From IMG/VR virus record IMGVR_UViG_3300023202_000158, positions 1-37,636 of that record: a DNA stretch of 37,636 bases. One strand, given 5' to 3'. Below are positions 1 to 6,476 of this stretch, piece by piece (the stretch's first letter is position 1; each line of letters opens with the position of its first letter). A program made the translations under genes and the position numbers. A model generated the notes under the pieces. The model was not told the origin of the DNA and made no database searches. It saw only the letters and a list, made by a program, of their open reading frames with translations. Source of the DNA: a virus.

Positions 1-30
1 TGTGATGCTTACGACGCTCGGAACCGCCAT
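1..30 (-). CDS. N-terminus of a probable tail protein (cut by window edge)
   Basis: An ATG at 30-28 opens a frame running off the left edge. The ten visible residues read MAVPSVVSIT. This resembles the start of phage tail proteins with a TIG/IPT-like opening (MAVPxVxSixP), and its place just downstream of the tail completion gene fits a tail tube, sheath or tail-terminator gene. No strong ribosome binding site is seen and only ten residues are available, so this is a weak call. Confidence 0.35.
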   Translation of the reverse strand, partial: MAVPSVVSIT

Positions 31-82
31 TCTGCGGCAGTCTATCAGGTGCCGGTGAACGCGACTACTCAGCCGCCCAGGG

Positions 83-772
83 CTACACGAACCCCAGATC
101 GCCGGCCAGGTTCAACGCCACCCGGCGGAGCACCCTGGTTCTGACGGCCGCCGGGTTCCCGAACTTCTGCTGCACGACCGGGGCGAAGAACGGGCGCGCC
201 GGGATGCGGATCACGAGGACCGCGCCCACGCTGAACCCGCCCCGGCTCACACCGACCACCGACACCCTCGAGCCCACCCGGGAGCCACCCGCACCGCTCG
301 GGCCGGGCGGCATCCCAGCCTTCGCGAGCATGGCGAAGAAGAACTGCTGCATCTTCCGGGTGACCGTGATGCGGATCGTGGCACCGTTCTCATGGACGAG
401 CGCGATGCTCACCATCGACTTGCCGTCGCGGGTGCGGGCGTTGCGCGAGATCCCCACGAAGACCGCACCGCTCGACCGAATGATGCGGATGGAGTTCCGC
501 ATGTTCCCCGTGTCGATCAGCGCCTTCGACGAGGAGCTTCCGCGCTTGGCCTTGCGCAGCGCGATCGTCAGCCTGCTCAGGGGTCGGAACCGGCGGCCAC
601 CCGGCGCCTGCTGCCGGATGCCCTGGACGACGTCCCTGCGGAACTCCTGGGCCTCCTGGAGAACCGCACGGTCGACGGCGCGGTTCAGCCGGCGCCCACC
701 GCGGAAGGAGTTGAGGATCCGCTGCGCCTTGCGCCAGTCGCCCTCGAGCGAGATGCGGTGTCGCATCACCAC
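83..772 (-). CDS. Tail completion / virion morphogenesis protein (Mu gpG / HK97 gp10-like)
   Basis: The 229-residue basic protein has the architecture of phage virion-morphogenesis proteins that close the tail-proximal end of the head-tail joint. An N-terminal helical segment is followed by a PLSxLTIALRKAKRG stretch, LIDTGNMRNSI (the conserved L-x-TG-x-LxxSI element), a VHENGATI motif and a C-terminal PARPFF motif. All of these are hallmarks of the gpG/gp10 superfamily. The frame opens with GTG GTG ATG (772, 769, 766), and the AGGTGA ribosome binding site could serve either the first GTG or the ATG. It lies 4 nt after the upstream connector-like gene, so the two are probably co-translated. 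Family assignment is fairly secure; exact neck position is inferred from order. Confidence 0.75.
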   Translation of the reverse strand: MVMRHRISLEGDWRKAQRILNSFRGGRRLNRAVDRAVLQEAQEFRRDVVQGIRQQAPGGRRFRPLSRLTIALRKAKRGSSSSKALIDTGNMRNSIRIIRSSGAVFVGISRNARTRDGKSMVSIALVHENGATIRITVTRKMQQFFFAMLAKAGMPPGPSGAGGSRVGSRVSVVGVSRGGFSVGAVLVIRIPARPFFAPVVQQKFGNPAAVRTRVLRRVALNLAGDLGFV

Positions 773-776
773 AACA

Positions 777-1307
777 TCACCTCGCCGCGCTCAGGTCTCT
801 GGGCTCGAACGTGCAGACCAGCAAGTTCCGGTGAGCGTTCTGCACCGCGAGCCCGAAGCTCCGTGGCATGGCCTCCACGCAGTAGAGCCCCGGCGGGGTC
901 CGGATGGTCTGCACCAGATCCCCACCGGGCCAGCGCCGGATCGCCTGGAGCCGATCGGTGACCCGGATGAGCGCCTCCCCCGTGACCCCGTCCACGAGGC
1001 CCTCGAGCTCGAGGACCTGGAAGTGGAACACCAGGATGACCTGACCCGTGGGCGATCGACCCGTCGCCAGCATCTCGAGCTGCTCGAAGCTCTCGTCCTC
1101 GATCTGCGCCCGCGTGGTGATGACCGACTCCTCCCGCGGCTTGCTCGGTGGGGCCGTGGTCCCTGACGGCACCAGGGCCGGCTCCTTGAAGTCGTCGTCG
1201 TAGCCACTGGTGAGCGGGCCGGCACCGTCCGGGTCCGCGTTCGTGGCGGTCGTGTCGAGCTGGGCGATCTCGACCTGAAACGGGAAGATGAGCCGGCCAC
1301 GGGGCAT
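777..1307 (-). CDS. Conserved structural protein, probable head-tail connector component
   Basis: This is a 176-residue protein starting MPRGRLIFPF. The ATG at 1307 is preferred because residues upstream in the same frame are low-complexity and unlike a protein. The body has an acidic Asp/Pro-rich loop (about residues 15-60) and then a compact beta-rich half containing a FHFQVLELEGLVD stretch. I do not recognise a named family. Its position immediately before the gpG-like tail completion gene, and after the adaptor once the inserted cassette is ignored, is where a stopper or neck protein usually sits. It follows a candidate promoter at 1427-1454, so it may start the downstream tail operon. 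Confidence 0.55.
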   Translation of the reverse strand: MPRGRLIFPFQVEIAQLDTTATNADPDGAGPLTSGYDDDFKEPALVPSGTTAPPSKPREESVITTRAQIEDESFEQLEMLATGRSPTGQVILVFHFQVLELEGLVDGVTGEALIRVTDRLQAIRRWPGGDLVQTIRTPPGLYCVEAMPRSFGLAVQNAHRNLLVCTFEPRDLSAAR

Positions 1308-1426
1308 GCCGGCAGGGTAGCAGCCCACGACGGGTCGCGCGCGCGCCCAGGTGCCGCCCCGTCGCGCGCAGGGCGCCTCGGATGGCCTGGCGTAGCGCCA
1401 GCCCCCCTCGGGCGGCTTACAGGACC

Positions 1427-1454
1427 GATATGGCGCGTCTGGGCGGCGTGTCAC
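1427..1454 (-). promoter_or_regulatory. Candidate promoter restarting late transcription
   Basis: On the minus strand GTGACA (1454-1449) is followed after 16 nt by CATATC (1432-1427). The -10 type resembles the TTGACA-N18-CATAC promoters near 27850 and 29550. It sits just downstream of the terminator at 1463-1504 and upstream of the structural genes at 1307-83, where transcription would need to restart. A small hairpin (CTGGCG-TAG-CGCCAG, 1387-1401) lies in the putative leader. Confidence 0.4.
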
Positions 1455-1462
1455 TGGTGCCA

Positions 1463-1504
1463 CAAAAAGTCGGCCCGGTCAGCGGGGGGGGGCTGACCGG
1501 GCCG
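1463..1504 (-). terminator. Intrinsic (rho-independent) terminator
   Basis: A perfect 13-bp stem (1492-1504 pairing with 1471-1483, CGGCCCGGTCAGC arm) encloses an 8-nt loop of C residues on the transcript. It is followed on the minus strand by ACTTTTTG, i.e. a U5 tract. This is the clearest terminator in the window and closes the cassette that ends with the pyrimidine-dimer glycosylase gene. The loop and the 3' flank are runs of eight G on the plus strand. Confidence 0.85.
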
Positions 1505-1543
1505 GGGGGGGCTTGCGCTTGGAGTGAACCCGAGGCGTCCAGG

Positions 1544-1999
1544 CTACGCGGCCTCCCGCCCCAGGTCCAGCCTCCGCCACCGGCTGAGCACGTCGTCCAG
1601 CAGAGCGGCGCGCTCGCCCTCGTGGAGCGTCTCGTCCTCCCGGGCGGCGCGGAGCTCGTGCAAGAGCTCGACGCGCGGGCGGCACCCGACCGGGCATCGT
1701 CTGATGAGCTCCTGCTCGTTCGCCCGTGCGTCGACCAGACCACGTTGCCCCAGGCCACGGAGGAGCTCCGCGTCCGCACCGACGATCGGCGACTTGTGCC
1801 GGTAGCCCCGGCGGCACATCTCGGTGACCAGGGTGTCGTGCCGCCCGAGCGCACGGTGGACCTCGACCAGACCGTCGCGCAGGTAGCCGGCCAAGCTGGT
1901 GCCGGCGCGGATGCATCCGACCAGCATGTGGAGCTCCTTGTGCTCGCCGAGCAGGTGGTCCCGGCAGAGCATCCGTGGGTCGACCATCCACATCCTCAC
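1544..1999 (-). CDS. Pyrimidine dimer DNA glycosylase / endonuclease V family
   Basis: The 151-residue protein matches the phage pyrimidine-dimer glycosylase family (T4 DenV-like), which excises UV photoproducts and nicks the backbone by beta-elimination. Visible signatures are MRMWMVDP at the start, HLLGEHKELH with Glu22 at the place of T4 catalytic Glu23, a VGCIRAG segment, and RRGYRHKSPI around residues 63-72. T4 DenV has 138 residues, so the length is right. In T4 the nucleophile is the amino group of Thr2 after Met removal; here residue 2 is Arg, so Met may be retained and the mechanism at the N-terminus needs care. Translation starts at GTG 1999, overlapping the stop of the preceding tiny frame (GTGA). 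It is the last gene before a strong terminator. Confidence 0.85.
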   Translation of the reverse strand: MRMWMVDPRMLCRDHLLGEHKELHMLVGCIRAGTSLAGYLRDGLVEVHRALGRHDTLVTEMCRRGYRHKSPIVGADAELLRGLGQRGLVDARANEQELIRRCPVGCRPRVELLHELRAAREDETLHEGERAALLDDVLSRWRRLDLGREAA

Positions 2000-2088
2000 G
2001 AGACGACCTCCCCCGCCCTCGCGACATCGAGGCCCTCGTCACCAGGCACCGACCGCGCGCAGGCGGCGATGAGCATGGCGACGGTCAC
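1996..2088 (-). CDS. Possible 30-residue small protein
   Basis: A GTG at 2088, one base after the stop of the 81-residue gene, opens a 30-codon frame. Its TGA (1998-1996) overlaps the GTG of the glycosylase gene. The product begins with a short hydrophobic stretch (VTVAMLIAAC) and then an acidic tail. The precise spacing on both sides argues for a translated coupling frame rather than chance, but there is no homology argument. An internal ATG at 2076 is an alternative start. Confidence 0.35.
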   Translation of the reverse strand: MTVAMLIAACARSVPGDEGLDVARAGEVVS

Positions 2089-2089
2089 G

Positions 2090-2335
2090 TCAGTGCCGGT
2101 CACGCCCGACCACGGTCAGCACGGGCGCGCCGTCCAGCAGCGCGATTTCGTCGACCTCGGGGTGGCGGACGCGCTCGGCCGCGAGCGCGTCCGCGTGGAT
2201 CCGCTGGTCGAGCTCGAGCTCGCGGAGCTGGCGGCGCAGGTGCGCGATGCGGTTCTGGATCGCCTCGTGCCGCGCCAGCATCGCTCGGCGGCGCTGGGTC
2301 GGCGTGGGTTCGGTGCGGCGGGCCTTCCTTGCCAT
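2090..2335 (-). CDS. Small basic coiled-coil protein, function unknown
   Basis: The 81-residue product starts MARKARRTEPTPTQRRR. It has a strongly basic N-terminus, then a heptad-like helix (about residues 18-55, HEAIQNRIAHLRRQLRELEL), then a short beta-like tail. The start is set by a textbook AGGAGG five bases before the ATG; an in-frame ATG further upstream has no such site. The leader also contains GCAACC and GAAGGAG elements shared with other genes of this genome. It lies between the 558-residue zinc protein and the DNA glycosylase and may be a nucleic-acid-binding accessory; that is only a guess. Confidence 0.65.
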   Translation of the reverse strand: MARKARRTEPTPTQRRRAMLARHEAIQNRIAHLRRQLRELELDQRIHADALAAERVRHPEVDEIALLDGAPVLTVVGRDRH

Positions 2336-2368
2336 GGGTTCCTCCTTCGTGGGTTGCTGACTCCTCAA

Positions 2369-2396
2369 GCCCCGGGGGCGCGTTTCCACCCGGGGC
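2369..2396 (-). terminator. GC-rich hairpin, terminator- or attenuator-like
   Basis: GCCCCGGG (2369-2376) pairs with CCCGGGGC (2389-2396) around a 12-nt loop. A second small hairpin (GTCCC-GTC-GGGGAC) lies near 2408-2421. Both fall in the gap after the 558-residue gene. No U tract follows, so it may only slow transcription or stabilise the message. Confidence 0.45.
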
Positions 2397-2429
2397 CGAA
2401 CGAAGTGTCCCGTCGGGGACCGAACGCGG

Positions 2430-4106
2430 TCAAGCCGCAGCGAAGGCGCCGTCGGTCTTGGTCAGCTCGCCGACCTTCACCAGCTTGCCGGCGTAGCGCC
2501 GGACCGCACACTCGCTCTTGCCGCTGTACTCGACCAACTCCGCGATGGTCTTCGGCCCGGTCGCGCACGCCTCCATGACCAGAGCGGCGGTGGTTCCCTC
2601 TCGCGGGGTGGCCTGGCTCGTCCCCTGCGCGTCGCTGGCGGGCACCGGGGTGCTCGGGGTGGCCTCCGCCTTCGCGGCCTTGGCGGCGGCCTTGGCGGCG
2701 CGCTTGGCGGCGCGGGCAGCCTTGCGCTCGGCCTTGGCCTTGGCCTCCGCCAGGTGCGCCTCCGTCTCCTCGACCGTGTAGACGGTGCATCGGGTGAGGG
2801 TGGTCTCGAGGACGCCCTTGTACTCACCGTGCTTCTTGACCGTGCCCCGGAGCCCGACCCGCTTGCCGTGCTCGAGGTCGGCACCCGAGCTCCACCACTT
2901 GAAGAGGTTGCCCTCGTCGTCGGTGAAGGTGACCAGCGTGGTGCCGCCCCAGTCGTTGGCGAAGAACCGGCAGGACTCGACGGTGGCGACGAACTCGATG
3001 CGCTCCTTCACCGCGCCGACGTGGCGCGAGTTCTCGCCGAGCCTGGCGTTGCGCTTCGCCTCGGTGACCCTGTCGACGTGGCGCTCGTAGCAGCGCAGGA
3101 GCGACGCGGCGAGGCCGGCGGTGCGGCTGCTGACCACCCCGCGCGAGGTCGCGGCGCGCAGGTTGAAGATGTAGTCGCTGAGCTCGCCCGCGTTCTTGTC
3201 CTCCCAGAGCTCAGTCCGCCAGGCGAAGGCGTCGCGCGCCCACTCCTTGTCGAGGTCGCTCACACCCGCCCAGAACTTCCGCTGCGCGTCGCGCTGCTCC
3301 GTGGTGAAGGGGGGCATGTGCATCGACCAGGCGATGTCCGAGGTCGACTCCCAGCCCATGTCCCGCGCGCGACCGCGGCTGACCCAGCCGTCCTCGCGCA
3401 TCGAAGCGCGGCAGGCCGTCAGGAACGACTCGAGCCCGACCGTCTCGATGCGACCCGTGGGCGAGCCCCAGGAGTCGGGGTCGCCATAGCGCGCCTCGAA
3501 GGTGTGCAGGTACTCGAAGAACCGGATGGCCGCCTTCGGGTCGTTGCCGAGGAAGTCGCGCAGGCAGTTGCGCCCGACCTGCATGATCCGGCCGTCGTCG
3601 TGCTGGACCATGAAGGTCTCCTTGCGGTGCCGCCGGCTCTGGCAGTGGTCGCACGTGGTCGCGTCGTGCGCATCGCTGCGCACGTGGTCGGGCACCGCGT
3701 ACCCGGGAGCCATGCGGACCATGTAGCCCTCGACCGCGGGGTCGGAGAAGTCGAGGACCCCGATGAAGGTCCAGCCGTCCAGGCGGGGCGCGGGGCCGTC
3801 GAGGCGCATCACGTTCCAGCGGCGGTGCCCGACGACCCGGGTGATCCCCAGGCCGTCCGTCGCGGTGATCTCCTGGAGCCAGTAGAAGCACACCGCGACG
3901 ACGAACTCGGCCAGCCCCAGCTTGCGCGCCTTGCGGTTCAGGCGCGCGAGCTCCTTGTCGAGCTGCTCGAGGTTCTCGTCCGGCACCGCGAAGGTGCGAC
4001 GCTCGTGCCCGTGCGCCTCGGCCGTCGCCTTGATGTAGTCGAAGTGAGCGCGCTCGAGCTCGGGGGCGCTCTCGGTGTCGGTGATGATCTGCGGGGTCTT
4101 GGTCAT
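2430..4106 (-). CDS. Zinc-finger / OB-fold-like / winged-helix-like protein, probable DNA-acting
   Basis: The 558-residue protein has four visible parts. There is an N-terminal helical region (1-110). A treble-clef-like zinc motif CDHCQSRRHRKETF near residue 150 is followed by RIMQVGRNCLRDFLG. A beta-rich OB-fold-like section (about 375-450; KERIEFVATVESCRFF, TLVTFTDDEGNLFKWW, LRGTVKKHGEYKGVLETTL) leads to an Ala/Lys-rich linker. A final 55-residue domain looks like a winged helix (TIAELVEYSGKSECAVRRYAGKLVKVGEL). That last domain is clearly related to the C-terminus of the SprT-like protein at 35932-36813 (shared GKSECA-x-x-RYA-x-K core). Similar large proteins occur in other phages without a known function. 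Context beside a DNA-repair glycosylase suggests a role on DNA. Start ATG 4106 has GGAGA upstream. Confidence 0.7.
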   Translation of the reverse strand: MTKTPQIITDTESAPELERAHFDYIKATAEAHGHERRTFAVPDENLEQLDKELARLNRKARKLGLAEFVVAVCFYWLQEITATDGLGITRVVGHRRWNVMRLDGPAPRLDGWTFIGVLDFSDPAVEGYMVRMAPGYAVPDHVRSDAHDATTCDHCQSRRHRKETFMVQHDDGRIMQVGRNCLRDFLGNDPKAAIRFFEYLHTFEARYGDPDSWGSPTGRIETVGLESFLTACRASMREDGWVSRGRARDMGWESTSDIAWSMHMPPFTTEQRDAQRKFWAGVSDLDKEWARDAFAWRTELWEDKNAGELSDYIFNLRAATSRGVVSSRTAGLAASLLRCYERHVDRVTEAKRNARLGENSRHVGAVKERIEFVATVESCRFFANDWGGTTLVTFTDDEGNLFKWWSSGADLEHGKRVGLRGTVKKHGEYKGVLETTLTRCTVYTVEETEAHLAEAKAKAERKAARAAKRAAKAAAKAAKAEATPSTPVPASDAQGTSQATPREGTTAALVMEACATGPKTIAELVEYSGKSECAVRRYAGKLVKVGELTKTDGAFAAA

Positions 4107-4220
4107 GGTCTGTCTCCGGTTGCTGTGTCGCGTGGTAGTAACCTCACGCCGTCCACCCGGAGAGTCAAACTTTATTTTTGCCCCGCCCGAAACTTTGGTC
4201 GTCGGATGGAGTCGGCCGAC
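4107..4220 (-). promoter_or_regulatory. Control region A, near-duplicate of that before the SprT-like gene
   Basis: Reading toward the gene, this gap holds GACTCCATCCG, then CAAAGTTTC, then TTGACT, and then a leader ACGCGACACAGCAACCGGAGA ahead of the ATG (split as ACGCGACAC and AGCAACCGGAGA). The same elements occur in the same order in control region B (36814-36933). The distance from TTGAC to the ACGCGACAC element is identical in both. A -10 box is not obvious: TTACTA at 4136-4141 sits too far (about 21 nt) from TTGACT. It may therefore be an activated promoter. Confidence 0.55.
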
Positions 4221-5303
4221 CTACACCGACCGCATGGTCGGGGGCCGACGGAAGCCCATGAGGATCGTGTCGATCTCGGGGTCACCGGTGAACCGACCGA
4301 CCCCGCGCCGGCCCAACGTGGTCCCGCTTGCCGCGGCCCACTTGATCGTCTGGTCCCTGGTCTTCAGCTCGGTGATGCGCCAGGCGTTCTGATACGTGCT
4401 CACGCCGTCCAGGTCGGCGAGCTTTGCGATGTTGCGGATCGTGAGGAGCTTGCACGCCCAGCAGATCATGAGCGGCACGCGCCCCTCGCTCGACCCGTCG
4501 TGCTCGCGATAACCGAACAGCCCGTCGATGCGGATGTTCTGCTGGCCCTCGGGGAACTTCTTGAGCCCGATCTTGAACAGCAGGTCGTCATCGAGGGGCT
4601 GGCGGATCTCGATGCGCGGGTTGTCCGCGTCGTTCGGGTACCGGAGGTTCTCCGAGATGTGCCGGTTGTAGACGATGATGTCGGAGCTCAGAAACGCGAC
4701 GTCGTCGATGAACACGTCGCTGATGGCGACGATCGGCTGCTCCAGATGCATGGACGGCTGACCGCTGCCGTCGAGAGTGAAGCTCAGGGTGCGGTTGTCG
4801 AAGAAGCGGCCGGTGAACTGGTCGATCATCCGGCTCGCGAGCGCGATGCGTTCCTGGAGGAAGGCGTCGTCCGCCATCGCCACCGTGACGCCCTCCGCGC
4901 GCAGATCGGCGATCGAGCAGTAGCCCTCGCCGAACGACGCCGTGACCGACGCCAGGACCTCGAACTCCTCCTTCGCCGTCTGCTCGTTGGACGTCGCGGT
5001 GAGCTTGAAGAACCACCGGATCTCGTGCGTGCCGATTGGTTCCGAGATCGGCACCGTCCACTTCGCGACGTAGCGGCCCGTCGAGATCTTGTCGCCGGTC
5101 GGACAGAGCGTGGTGACGTCTACCGGCTCGCGATCACCTGGGGTCGCGGGGAACACCTGCACCGGGGTCCCCGGGGTGGTCACCTTCTCGAAGATCTGGA
5201 ACTCGAGGACCTCGACGTCGGTCAGCACCCCCGACACGGCGGTGAAGATGTCCAGGACCGGGTTCGTGCAGTCGGAGCTCTGTTCGCGGGCAAGGGCGGG
5301 CAT
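4221..5303 (-). CDS. Head-tail adaptor (gp6/gp15-like) with extra N-terminal beta domain
   Basis: This is a 360-residue protein. Residues 1-125 look like an immunoglobulin-like beta sandwich (TNPVLDIFTAVSG; KWTVPISEPIGTHEIRWFFKLTAT). Residues from about 135 on match the helical head-tail connector family (SIADLRAEGV, then RIALASRMIDQFTGRFFDNRT, LEQPIVAISDVFIDD). In HK97 gp6 or SPP1 gp15 this protein forms the ring that docks onto the portal, and those are only about 100-150 residues long, so the N-terminal domain and long C-terminal part are additions. ATG 5303 overlaps the stop of the preceding gene (TGATG), fixing the start. Assignment is good for the central domain, inferred for the extra domain. 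Confidence 0.7.
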   Translation of the reverse strand: MPALAREQSSDCTNPVLDIFTAVSGVLTDVEVLEFQIFEKVTTPGTPVQVFPATPGDREPVDVTTLCPTGDKISTGRYVAKWTVPISEPIGTHEIRWFFKLTATSNEQTAKEEFEVLASVTASFGEGYCSIADLRAEGVTVAMADDAFLQERIALASRMIDQFTGRFFDNRTLSFTLDGSGQPSMHLEQPIVAISDVFIDDVAFLSSDIIVYNRHISENLRYPNDADNPRIEIRQPLDDDLLFKIGLKKFPEGQQNIRIDGLFGYREHDGSSEGRVPLMICWACKLLTIRNIAKLADLDGVSTYQNAWRITELKTRDQTIKWAAASGTTLGRRGVGRFTGDPEIDTILMGFRRPPTMRSV

Positions 5304-5605
5304 CAGCAGTCCTCGATGAAGAAGGCCTGGACGACCGGGAACGAAACGCCGGGCGTCGCCTCCTCGTACTGTACCTGCAACGTGTCCGAGCCGAAGGGCG
5401 GGTCGGGGCAGGTCCAAAGGAAGCTCGTGTTCGCCGGCCCGACCTCCTCGAAGTCACCGTCGCCCGCGCCGGGTGCGCTGGCCCGCTTGAGCCGCACCCC
5501 GTTGAGGTGGACCTCGAGCGTTCCCGTGGCGTAGCTGCCCGTCAGCGTGAAGGTCGTCGCGGCGCCGTCCACCTGGCCCGTGATGTCCTCGGTGACGGTC
5601 GCCAT
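5303..5605 (-). CDS. Small beta-rich virion protein
   Basis: The 100-residue product contains VDGAATTFTLTG, then LEVHLNGVRLKR and a C-terminal SDTLQVQYEEA. This V-x-LNG-x-x-L pattern recurs in appendage proteins of phages, and also appears near the C-terminus of the 528-residue protein at 9760-11346 (VEVYLNGELLR). A surface-exposed decoration or connector accessory is therefore likely. It is coupled by TGATG to the adaptor gene and starts two bases after the phospholipase gene ends. Confidence 0.5.
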   Translation of the reverse strand: MATVTEDITGQVDGAATTFTLTGSYATGTLEVHLNGVRLKRASAPGAGDGDFEEVGPANTSFLWTCPDPPFGSDTLQVQYEEATPGVSFPVVQAFFIEDC

Positions 5606-5606
5606 C

Positions 5607-6476
5607 TCAGAACACCGCCTGCGCGTCCGCGCGCCCCTGGGCCATGAGGTCGGCGCTCTGGTCGGGCTCGAACTTGGCGGCGTCCCCCGGCAGCGGTTGT
5701 GCCGGGCGCACGACCCGCATCGTCACGATGCGCTTGCCGACCCCCTTGGGATGGCGCGCCTCGACGGCCGCGTTGTAGAGCTCCACGCGGTCGAGGTCCG
5801 CCTCGACGATCTCGCGGAACATGACGTCGAAGACGCGGAGCCCAGTGTTCCAGACCCGGTCGGGCTCGGGCTCCCAGGGTTTGAGGTTCGGGCTCTGGCA
5901 CAGCACCAGGTCCACCTCGGTCGCCCCGAGCCGGATCGCCTGGCGGATCGGGCTCACGTCTCGGATGCCCCCGTCGTAGAGGACCTGCCCGGTCGGCGTG
6001 CGGATGTTCGGGTGCAGGATCGGAGTCGCGCTACTGCCGAGCATCCCACGGACGAGCTGGGGCTTCGGCATGTCCTCGCCGTAGCACCGGAACTCCCCGG
6101 AGCAGATGTCGACGGCGACCGCCCGGTAGACGCGCCCGGACGCGCGCATCCGGTCCACGTCCAGGAGCTCGTTCAGCAGTCGCTCGAGGGGCTCGAATCC
6201 GTGCGTGCTGGGCTGCCACAGCAGCGACGCCGGCTGGAGGAACCGCGCGTCCATCACCTGCTCGGTGCGCAGGTCCGACCATAGCTCGGTCAGCATCGCG
6301 ACCGCGTCGGCTTCTTGGCCGAGCGGGGCCATCGCGACGGCTGCACCGTTGATGCACCCGACGCTCACGCCGGTGATGATCTGGTGCCGTCGACCCAGGT
6401 TGCCGAGGAGGTGCTGGAGCGCGCCCACCTGGTACGCGCCCAGCCCCCCTCCACCGCTGAGCACGAGCGCCCGCAT
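5607..6476 (-). CDS. Patatin-like phospholipase
   Basis: The 289-residue protein carries the full patatin signature. There is a glycine-rich oxyanion loop SGGGGLGAYQVGAL (7-20), the nucleophile elbow GVSVG with Ser38, an SSATPILHP segment (148-156), and the DGG motif with catalytic Asp168 (YDGGIRDVSP). Such enzymes are Ser-Asp dyad lipid acyl hydrolases acting on phospholipids. No signal peptide or membrane segment is present, so export would be by lysis or by virion incorporation. The ATG at 6476 overlaps the stop of the upstream fibre-like gene (TGATG), and the next structural gene starts two bases after the stop, so it is embedded in the structural operon. Family call is secure; a role in entry, lysis or membrane remodelling is inference. 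Confidence 0.9.
   Translation of the reverse strand: MRALVLSGGGGLGAYQVGALQHLLGNLGRRHQIITGVSVGCINGAAVAMAPLGQEADAVAMLTELWSDLRTEQVMDARFLQPASLLWQPSTHGFEPLERLLNELLDVDRMRASGRVYRAVAVDICSGEFRCYGEDMPKPQLVRGMLGSSATPILHPNIRTPTGQVLYDGGIRDVSPIRQAIRLGATEVDLVLCQSPNLKPWEPEPDRVWNTGLRVFDVMFREIVEADLDRVELYNAAVEARHPKGVGKRIVTMRVVRPAQPLPGDAAKFEPDQSADLMAQGRADAQAVF

Noticed and set aside
2754-5534. A 926-codon open frame on the plus strand
   Set aside because: It runs antisense through the zinc-finger and adaptor genes, has Arg/Val/Asp-rich composition typical of the third-position complement in GC-rich DNA, and lacks a credible start or motif.
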